Shown here piece after piece: positions 6,676 through 11,468 of a stretch of DNA of 11,468 bases. Numbering within the stretch: position 1 is the stretch's first letter; every line of letters starts with the position of its first letter. Source of the DNA: Acetobacteraceae bacterium (lineage in GTDB: Bacteria > Pseudomonadota > Alphaproteobacteria > Acetobacterales > Acetobacteraceae); assembly GCA_947478535.1 (NCBI GenBank), contig CANJXD010000140.1:1-11468 (forward strand), written 5' to 3'. A model generated the notes under the pieces. That model saw nothing but the letters and a program-made list of their open reading frames with translations, was not told the origin of the DNA and did no database searches. Position numbers and translations under genes: made by a program.

Positions 6676-6749
6676 ATGGGATGGAACCCTCACGGCGGCG
6701 AATCACCGCCGCGAATGATGGATATAAGCCCCGTCGCGCTCGGCCTTTT

Positions 6750-7148
6750 TCAGGCGGCGCGAATGGGCCTCGCGAAGCCCTGGTTTTCCAGGCGCCACCG
6801 CGGCAGGCCGGACGGTGGCGGCCCCTGGCGTGGCGGCACCTTGGCGCGCACCACCATCGTCGCCGCCGGGATGGTGTTCAGGTTGCTGTCCTGCTCCACC
6901 TCCACCGTGGCGCGGCCGAAGCCCATGGCGTGCCCCCAGGCCGCGCCCATCAGCGGCAGGGCCGAAAGCGTCAGATGCACGCCGGCGGGGTAGTTGCCCG
7001 CCAAGCCGATCATGCCGGTCCAGGCCCCGGTCACCGCCAGCGCGCTGGCCCAGTAGCCGAGATTTTCCGGCAGGTTCCGCGGCCAGCGCCGGCGTTCCTT
7101 GCCCGCATAGGTATTGGTGCCCATTGCCTCTGCGCCCATTGAATCCAC
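6750..7148 (-). CDS. Hypothetical small membrane protein
   Basis: An unrecognised protein of up to 132 residues. Two hydrophobic stretches are visible, roughly residues 30-50 (LGYWASALAVTGAWTGMIGLAG) and 57-78 (VHLTLSALPLMGAAWGHAMGFG), consistent with two membrane spans. A basic N-terminal segment (GKERRRWPRN) precedes them. The tail of about 50 residues is polar and proline-rich (KVPPRQGPPPSGLPRWR) and probably lies in the cytoplasm or periplasm. The start is uncertain: GTG 7148, ATG 7139 (residue 4) and ATG 7124 (residue 9) are all possible. ATG 7139, with GAGAG about 8 nt upstream, looks best. An AT-rich stretch of about 100 nt upstream may hold its promoter. The gene stands between pirin and the greB cluster on the same strand. 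The codon pattern fits a real GC-rich gene, but no family or function can be named. Confidence 0.6.
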   Translation of the reverse strand: MDSMGAEAMGTNTYAGKERRRWPRNLPENLGYWASALAVTGAWTGMIGLAGNYPAGVHLTLSALPLMGAAWGHAMGFGRATVEVEQDSNLNTIPAATMVVRAKVPPRQGPPPSGLPRWRLENQGFARPIRAA

Positions 7149-7251
7149 TCTCGACGCTTAAAAACCATCGTAACGGATTAATTTTTGAACGTCTTGGATG
7201 CGCTTGGCAAGAGGTAATTTACGCTTTCTCGCCCTGGTGTTGTAAGGAAAT
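7149..7251 (-). promoter_or_regulatory. AT-rich gap, possible promoter of the small membrane protein
   Basis: This 103-nt gap is visibly richer in A/T than its surroundings (TTAAAAACC, ATTAATTTTTGAA, GGTAATTTACG, GAAATTTATC). On the - strand TTGCCA could serve as a -35 box, but no well-spaced -10 box follows, so the promoter call is weak. No terminator hairpin for greB was found here. Confidence 0.25.
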
Positions 7252-7803
7252 TTATCGAGAAACCGTGGTCGGATAGGCGATAGCGACCACTTCCAGCGCC
7301 TCCGCCCCCGCAGGTGTCCGCAACCTCCGCGTGTCCCCTACCGTCGCCCCCAGCAGGCACCGGGCGACTGGCGCGATCCAGGCGATCCGCCCGGCATCGG
7401 CATCCGCCTCATCGACGCCGACGATGGTGATGGTCACTTCCTGGTCGTCTGACAGGCGGGCGTAGGTGACGGTCGCGCCGAAGAACACCTGGTCCCGCCG
7501 GGTCTGCGCCGCGGGGTCCACCACCTGCACCTTCTCCAGCCTCTTGCGGAGGAAGCGCACGCGGCCATCGATCTGGCGCAGCCGGCGCTTGCCGTATTGG
7601 TAGTCCGCATTCTCCGAACGGTCGCCGAGCCCCGCCGCCCAGGAGACGACCTCGACCACCTTCGGCCGTTCCTCATCCCAGAGTTTCCGAAGTTCCTCGC
7701 GCAGCGCAGCGTGGCCGGCTGGCGTCATATAGAAGGGGGTGCCGGGGGGCAGGCCGGCGGGGCCTTCGTCCTCGTCGTCCGGTTCGTCCGGTTTGTCTGC
7801 CAT
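7252..7803 (-). CDS. greB: Transcription elongation factor GreB
   Basis: GreB enters the RNA polymerase secondary channel and stimulates cleavage of backtracked transcripts. The protein has 183 residues. The N-terminal coiled coil (about 25-95) carries YMTPAGHAALREELRKLW and the loop GDRSENADYQYGKRRL (60-75), with the acidic tip residues D61 and E64 that help place the catalytic magnesium. The QYGKRRLRQIDGRVRFLRKRLE stretch is GreB-like rather than GreA-like. A C-terminal FKBP-like domain follows (FFGATVTYARL ... PVARCLLGATVGD). It is about 25 residues longer than E. coli GreB because of an acidic N-terminal tail (MADKPDEPDDEDEGP). ATG 7803 starts 4 nt after the IMPase stop with no clear Shine-Dalgarno, so coupling is likely. 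An internal start without the tail is not obvious. The gene ends the hfq-hflX cluster at TAA 7252. Confidence 0.93.
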   Translation of the reverse strand: MADKPDEPDDEDEGPAGLPPGTPFYMTPAGHAALREELRKLWDEERPKVVEVVSWAAGLGDRSENADYQYGKRRLRQIDGRVRFLRKRLEKVQVVDPAAQTRRDQVFFGATVTYARLSDDQEVTITIVGVDEADADAGRIAWIAPVARCLLGATVGDTRRLRTPAGAEALEVVAIAYPTTVSR

Positions 7804-7807
7804 GGGG

Positions 7808-8641
7808 TCAGTCGTCGAACAGCACCGCGCGCGCGGCTTCCCAGGAAGCGAGGTCGGGCGCGCAGATCAGCCCGCCGCCGGTGTGGTGCCCGCCGAGATA
7901 CTCGCTGCCGTCAAACCGCGCGGAATACCCCCCGGCTTCCCGGTGGATCAGCCAACCCGGCGCATGGTCCCAGGGCATCAGCCGGTTATAGACCAGCAGA
8001 TGCGCGTGCCCGCTCGCCACCAGGCGATACTCATGCGCCGCGCAGCGATAGTTCAGCGTGCCCGCCAGCCTTGGCAGGCGGGAGACGGCGCGCGCCTTCA
8101 TCGCCGCCGGCATGTAGCCCCAGGAAACCGCCCCCACCATGCCGGAGACCGGCGCCGGTTCCGCGACCTTCAGGGCGCCAAGCCGCAGACCCGCCCCGTC
8201 CTCGACCCAGGCGCCCTCCCCCCGCAACGCGATGGATGTGTCATCGCCCAGCGGATCATGGATCCAGCCGCCGACGACCTCCCCCTTCACGAAGGCGGCC
8301 GCCATGCAGCCGAACAGCGGCACGCCGGCGGCGAAATTGGCCGTGCCGTCCACCGGGTCCACCACGAAGGCGAGGTCCGCATCGGCCAGCTTCAGCAGCA
8401 GGGCCGCATCCGCCGCCGTGCCTTCCTCTCCCACCACGACACAACCCGGGAACAGCCGCTTCAGCCCTGCCTCGATCACCCGCTCCGCCGCCTCATCGGC
8501 CTCCGTCACCAGGTCGAGCGGCCCGGACTTGGTCCGCACCGTCCCGGGCGCCAGCTTGCGGAAGCGCGGCATGATCTCGGCCCGCGAGGCGTCGCGCAGC
8601 AGGGTCGCGACCGCGCTGGCGGCCTTGGCATCGAAACGCAT
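7808..8641 (-). CDS. Inositol monophosphatase family protein
   Basis: A 277-residue Mg2+-dependent phosphatase of the IMPase/FIG superfamily. Metal and phosphate motifs are in order: GEEG at 71-74, DPVDGT at 95-100 and PWDHAPG at 223-229 (D225). The usual second-motif context, LVTEADEAAE, is at 45-53. The start is ATG 8641, whose A is also the last base of the hflX stop (TGATG, 1-nt overlap). A longer frame from GTG 8662 would run back into hflX and is less likely. GGGGAC lies just upstream. Members hydrolyse inositol phosphate, histidinol phosphate, PAP or fructose bisphosphate, and the sequence does not decide which. The third motif reads WDHAPG where most family members have WDxAAG. Tight junctions with hflX and greB make it part of their operon. 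Confidence 0.9.
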   Translation of the reverse strand: MRFDAKAASAVATLLRDASRAEIMPRFRKLAPGTVRTKSGPLDLVTEADEAAERVIEAGLKRLFPGCVVVGEEGTAADAALLLKLADADLAFVVDPVDGTANFAAGVPLFGCMAAAFVKGEVVGGWIHDPLGDDTSIALRGEGAWVEDGAGLRLGALKVAEPAPVSGMVGAVSWGYMPAAMKARAVSRLPRLAGTLNYRCAAHEYRLVASGHAHLLVYNRLMPWDHAPGWLIHREAGGYSARFDGSEYLGGHHTGGGLICAPDLASWEAARAVLFDD

Positions 8642-9924
8642 CACTGTCCCCGCTGTTCGCATCGCGCCCGGTCGGCCGGGCGCATGCGGACGGTGACGCG
8701 GATCGCGTCCTCCGCATCTTCCCGCACCAGTACCTCGCCATGTTCATACAGCCAGGCGAGGCTGCCACCGTCGCCGGGCGCGATCCGGTATTCCGTGGTT
8801 TCCAGCCCCGCGGCGAGGCGCGCATCCAGCACCGCGCGCACCCCATCCAGCCCGTCCCCGGTCAGGGCAGACACGGCGATCGCGCCCATGATCTCCGGGA
8901 CCTGCTCGACGCCCCCCAGCAGGTCCGCCTTGTTCAGCACCTCCACCACCCGGCCCTGCCAGGCCGCGTCGAGCGTGGGGTGTGGGTCTTCCGCCATGTC
9001 GCCCAGCACGTTGAGCACATCATTGCGCTGGGCGGTGGTGTCGGGATGCGCGGCGTCGCGGACATGGAGGATGATGTCGGCCGAGGCCACTTCCTCCAGC
9101 GTCGCCCGGAAGGCTTCCACCAATTGCGTCGGCAGGTCGGAGATGAAGCCCACGGTATCGCTCAGGATCACGGTGCGGCCGGAGGGCAGGCGGATCGCCC
9201 GCATTGTCGGGTCGAGCGTTGCGAACAGCTGGTCCTGCGCATAGACGCCGGCGCCGGTCAGCGCGTTGAACAGGGTGGATTTGCCGGCATTGGTGTAGCC
9301 GACCAGCGCCACCACCGGATAGGGCACGCGCTGGCGGGCGCTGCGGTGCAGGCCGCGCGTGCGGCGCACCTGTTCCAGTTCCTTCTTCAGCCGGATGATA
9401 CGGTCATCGATCAGCCGGCGATCGATCTCGATCTGCGATTCGCCGGGGCCGCCGAGGAAACCGAAGCCGCCGCGCTGGCGCTCCAGATGCGTCCAGGACC
9501 GGACAAGCCGCGTGCGCTGATAGGACAGATGCGCCAATTCGACCTGGAGCGCGCCTTCCTTCGTCGCCGCGCGTTCGCCGAAAATCTCCAGGATCAGCCC
9601 GGTCCGGTCGATGACCTTGGCGTCCCAGGCCCGTTCAAGGTTGCGCTGCTGCACCGGCGACAAGGCTGCATCGACCACCACGACGCTGACGCCATGGCGC
9701 GCGCAGGCCTCGCGGATGCTCTCCACCTGGCCCTCACCGAGCAGGGTGGAAGGCCGCACGACGCGCTGCGGCAGGATGGCGGTGTGCAGGATGGTCAGCC
9801 CGATGGAGGCGGTGAGCCCCACCGCCTCCGCCAGCTTCGCTTCCGCCGCGCGGTTCCCATCGGGGCGCGCCAGCTTCTCGAACGGCAGGATGACGGCGGC
9901 CCTGGTCGGGCCGCCGCCGGTCAC
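8641..9924 (-). CDS. hflX: GTPase HflX
   Basis: HflX is a ribosome-associated GTPase that splits stalled 70S ribosomes under stress. The protein has 427 residues, a normal length. An N-terminal HflX-specific domain (about 1-150) has RPSTLLGEGQVESI and DAALSPVQQRNLERAW. A glycine-rich linker follows (GGFGFLGGPGESQIEIDRR, 152-170), then a basic coiled coil (171-198). The G domain carries G1 GYTNAGKST (209-217), G3 DTVGF (256-260), G4 NKAD (331-334) and G5 SAL (352-354). The start is GTG 9924, 28 nt after the hfq stop. AAGG lies about 11 nt upstream, so the site is weak. The frame is open further upstream but contains no better start before it enters hfq. It lies directly after hfq, the arrangement found widely in proteobacteria, and shares one base with the next gene. 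Confidence 0.96.
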   Translation of the reverse strand: MTGGGPTRAAVILPFEKLARPDGNRAAEAKLAEAVGLTASIGLTILHTAILPQRVVRPSTLLGEGQVESIREACARHGVSVVVVDAALSPVQQRNLERAWDAKVIDRTGLILEIFGERAATKEGALQVELAHLSYQRTRLVRSWTHLERQRGGFGFLGGPGESQIEIDRRLIDDRIIRLKKELEQVRRTRGLHRSARQRVPYPVVALVGYTNAGKSTLFNALTGAGVYAQDQLFATLDPTMRAIRLPSGRTVILSDTVGFISDLPTQLVEAFRATLEEVASADIILHVRDAAHPDTTAQRNDVLNVLGDMAEDPHPTLDAAWQGRVVEVLNKADLLGGVEQVPEIMGAIAVSALTGDGLDGVRAVLDARLAAGLETTEYRIAPGDGGSLAWLYEHGEVLVREDAEDAIRVTVRMRPADRARCEQRGQ

Positions 9925-9952
9925 TTTGCCGCCAGCCTTGCCGGGCAGGCCC

Positions 9953-10330
9953 TTAGTCGCGCGGTCCGACAGGTGTCACCTCGCGGCCGAGGGTGAGGCG
10001 GCCTTCCCGCGCCGGGGCGGCGGCACCTTCCGACGCCATCGCGCTGGCCATGCTCCCGCTGGTCATGCCTGCCCCAGTCGGCGTACCCGCGACGGCGGCG
10101 GCCGCATCGAACAGCATGATCGGGGCGCCTGGCATCACAGTGCTGATGGCGTGCTTGTAGACCAGTTGCGTGTGTCCATCCCGGCGGAGCAGGACGGAAA
10201 AGTTGTCGAACCAGGTAATGATTCCCTGCAGCTTTACGCCGTTCACCAGGAAAATCGTCACCGGGGTCTTCGATTTGCGAACGTGATTCAGGAACACATC
10301 CTGCACGTTCTGGGACTTCTCGGCGGCCAC
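9953..10330 (-). CDS. hfq: RNA chaperone Hfq
   Basis: Hfq forms a hexameric ring that pairs small RNAs with mRNAs. With GTG 10330 as start the protein is 125 residues, beginning [15 protein letters not shown], the usual alphaproteobacterial N-terminus. The Sm core spans about 8-68: QD at 10-11 (proximal-face uridine site), [20 protein letters not shown] as Sm1, [11 protein letters not shown], and YKHAIST (58-64) as Sm2. The core is followed by about 55 residues rich in alanine, glycine and methionine ([19 protein letters not shown]...), ending [16 protein letters not shown]. The frame is open to an ATG at 10453, but that would add 41 unrelated residues and overlap the upstream gene. AAGAAGGA (10341-10348) sits 10 nt before the GTG and supports the shorter form. 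The gap to the HAD stop is 64 nt, so hfq could also have its own promoter, though none is clear. Confidence 0.95.
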   Translation of the reverse strand: MAAEKSQNVQDVFLNHVRKSKTPVTIFLVNGVKLQGIITWFDNFSVLLRRDGHTQLVYKHAISTVMPGAPIMLFDAAAAVAGTPTGAGMTSGSMASAMASEGAAAPAREGRLTLGREVTPVGPRD

Positions 10331-10340
10331 GGAGGGTCGG

Positions 10341-10348
10341 TCCTTCTT
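10341..10348 (-). promoter_or_regulatory. Shine-Dalgarno that decides the hfq start
   Basis: AAGAAGGA on the - strand lies 10 nt before GTG 10330. No comparable site precedes the alternative ATG 10453. Together with the family N-terminus it favours the 125-residue Hfq. Confidence 0.5.
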
Positions 10349-10394
10349 GTTGTTGGCCGGCGCGGCTTCTGCCGATACCTGGCCGGGGGTGACC

Positions 10395-11063
10395 TCAGCG
10401 TCCCCCAAGGGCAGACCCCCTGGCAAGATCGCGGAAGGTAACGGCCATGGCATGGCCGTCGGCGAAGACTATATCCGGCCGCGCCGCCTCCACGCCACCA
10501 TCATGCAGCGCATGGCCGATCAGCACGGCGGTACATCCGGCCGCCCGCGCCGCCTGCATGTCCAACACGGTATCCCCGACATACCAGACGTCTGGCCCAG
10601 GCTTCACGCCGCAGGCCTCCAACGCCATCAGCAGCGGTGCGGCGGCTGGCTTGTCGGCGCTCGCATCCCCCGCGCCGACCAGCGTCACGAAATGCCGCGC
10701 CCAGCCGAGATGCGCAGCTTCCGCCCGCAGCAGCGGCCCCTGCTTGTTGGACACCACCCCTTGCGGCGCGAGACGCCCCGCCGCCGCGATCGCCTCCGCC
10801 GCGCCCGGCATCGGGTTCAGGACATCCAGGTGGCACGCCCGGACGGCGGTGTAGAACACATCCCGCGCGCGTTCCCACTCATCGCCGAACATGCCCGGGA
10901 AGGTATCGCGGAGCGACCCGCGCACCCGTGCGAGGACCATGGTGCGGTCCCATTCCGGCATGCCGAATTCCCGGAAGGTGACGTTCAACCCGTGCTCGAT
11001 CGCCGCCCAGCCATCGACCAGCGTATTGTCCCAGTCCCACAGGATGCAGGCGGGGTTGTTCAT
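10395..11063 (-). CDS. HAD-superfamily phosphatase (phosphoglycolate phosphatase-like)
   Basis: A 222-residue haloacid-dehalogenase-fold hydrolase. Motif I is DWDNTLVD, with nucleophile D10 and general acid D12. Motif II is VVSNK (S105), motif III is K138 in DKPAA, and motif IV is GDTVLDM (D164, D168). An alpha-helical cap (about 18-85: [20 protein letters not shown] ...) places it in the Gph-like subfamily that acts on small phosphate esters such as phosphoglycolate. The specificity is not determined. ATG 11063 gives [14 protein letters not shown], the usual distance to motif I, with AAAGG about 10 nt upstream. It starts 27 nt after the aminotransferase stop and ends 64 nt before hfq, so it is probably co-transcribed with both. 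A housekeeping metabolite-repair role is a reasonable guess only. Confidence 0.88.
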   Translation of the reverse strand: MNNPACILWDWDNTLVDGWAAIEHGLNVTFREFGMPEWDRTMVLARVRGSLRDTFPGMFGDEWERARDVFYTAVRACHLDVLNPMPGAAEAIAAAGRLAPQGVVSNKQGPLLRAEAAHLGWARHFVTLVGAGDASADKPAAAPLLMALEACGVKPGPDVWYVGDTVLDMQAARAAGCTAVLIGHALHDGGVEAARPDIVFADGHAMAVTFRDLARGSALGGR

Positions 11064-11090
11064 CGCGGTGCGCCTTTCGAAACAGGCCCC

Positions 11091-11468
11091 TCAGGCCGCG
11101 TTCCGCACATCGCCCTTCACATGGCGCGCGAAGATATCGAACAGCCGCCGCACCACCGGCCCCACCGTGCCATCGCCAACCGGCGCACCGTCGATCTTCG
11201 TGATCGGCTTCACGAAGGAGGTGGCGGAGGTGATGAAGGCTTCCCGCGCGCGCTTCACGTCATCGAGGCTGAATTCCCGCTCGTCATAGGGCAGGCCGAG
11301 CAGGTCCAGCTCCTTCATCAGGGCCGCCCGCGTGCAGCCCGGCAGGATCACATGGTCGAGGAAGCGGGTGCGGATCGCGCCCTGCTCATCGACGATCCAG
11401 AAGGTCGTCGCCGCCCCTTCTGTCACCATCCCCGTCGCCTCGTCGAACAGGATGGCCTCGATCGCCCC
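11091..11468 (-). CDS. D-amino-acid aminotransferase (class IV), C-terminal part
   Basis: The frame is open from the right edge of the window to TGA at 11091-11093, about 125 residues, with the N-terminus outside. Class IV PLP-dependent aminotransferases include D-alanine transaminase and branched-chain aminotransferase. The piece shows AIEAILFDEATGMVTEGAATTFWIV, in which the VTEGA glutamate is the PLP-pyridine ligand. It also has LDHVILPGCTRAAL, the phosphate-binding LPGxTR loop, and a FITSATSFVKPITKIDG segment close to the ADFxxSS-type active-site region. The sequence most resembles D-amino-acid transaminases, which supply D-Ala/D-Glu for peptidoglycan. Location just upstream of the hfq cluster also fits the dat-hfq-hflX order in Rhodospirillales. 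The catalytic lysine is in the missing part. 4-amino-4-deoxychorismate lyase is a less likely alternative. Confidence 0.85.
   Translation of the reverse strand, partial: GAIEAILFDEATGMVTEGAATTFWIVDEQGAIRTRFLDHVILPGCTRAALMKELDLLGLPYDEREFSLDDVKRAREAFITSATSFVKPITKIDGAPVGDGTVGPVVRRLFDIFARHVKGDVRNAA

Noticed and set aside
6694..6713. CGGCGG/CCGCCG hairpin after the small membrane protein gene
   Set aside because: A short 6-bp stem with no T-tract on the - strand; such repeats are common by chance in GC-rich DNA.
7739..9996. Long + strand open frames (418-501 codons) opposite greB, IMPase and hflX
   Set aside because: These are shadows of well-supported genes; no domain is visible in the translations.
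10330..10453. hfq start at ATG 10453
   Set aside because: It adds 41 residues absent from the family and overlaps the HAD gene by 59 nt; GTG 10330 has a better ribosome site and the canonical N-terminus.

Overview
The window is GC-rich, bacterial and densely coded. The protein families and the gene order (D-amino-acid aminotransferase, HAD phosphatase, hfq, hflX on one strand) suggest an alphaproteobacterium, most likely Rhodospirillales/Acetobacteraceae (Roseomonas-like). That placement is inferred from sequence feel and synteny; no search was run.

Layout. (1) Positions 1-2060, + strand: a tightly packed housekeeping operon with the 3' end of metG, then tatD (4-nt overlap), then a PhnP-like metallo-beta-lactamase-fold hydrolase (3-nt gap). 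(2) Positions 2158-4071, - strand: accessory genes. These are a TAXI-type periplasmic solute-binding protein broken by one frameshift, with a strong hairpin after its stop, and a small RTX calcium-binding protein whose first 25 residues look like a double-glycine secretion leader. (3) Positions 4307-5101, + strand: mazG. (4) Positions 5102-5636: a non-coding stretch with two near-identical 19-bp palindromes around a 14-bp palindrome, a long bidirectional terminator, and the remains of a second RTX gene with several frameshifts. (5) Positions 5709-7148, - strand: a pirin-family gene whose Shine-Dalgarno lies in a predicted hairpin, and a small unrecognised membrane protein. (6) Positions 7252-11468, - strand: a six-gene cluster, read from right to left, of D-amino-acid aminotransferase (partial), HAD phosphatase, hfq, hflX, an inositol-monophosphatase-family gene and greB.

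How the genes fit together. The right-hand cluster joins RNA-based regulation (Hfq), ribosome rescue (HflX) and transcript-cleavage rescue of RNA polymerase (GreB) with small metabolic phosphatases and D-amino-acid metabolism. The junctions are short (28, 4 and 27 nt, a 1-nt overlap, and a 64-nt gap before hfq), so co-transcription is likely. The left operon holds tRNA charging and nuclease/phosphodiesterase housekeeping. The middle (about 2.1-7.2 kb) is the variable part: secreted or periplasmic proteins, two damaged genes, palindromes and an orphan.

I did not find a convincing undescribed multi-gene system. The observations most worth a second look are the palindrome cluster at 5110-5221, the double-glycine-like leader on the RTX protein, the single-base lesion in the TAXI gene, and the predicted pirin leader hairpin.
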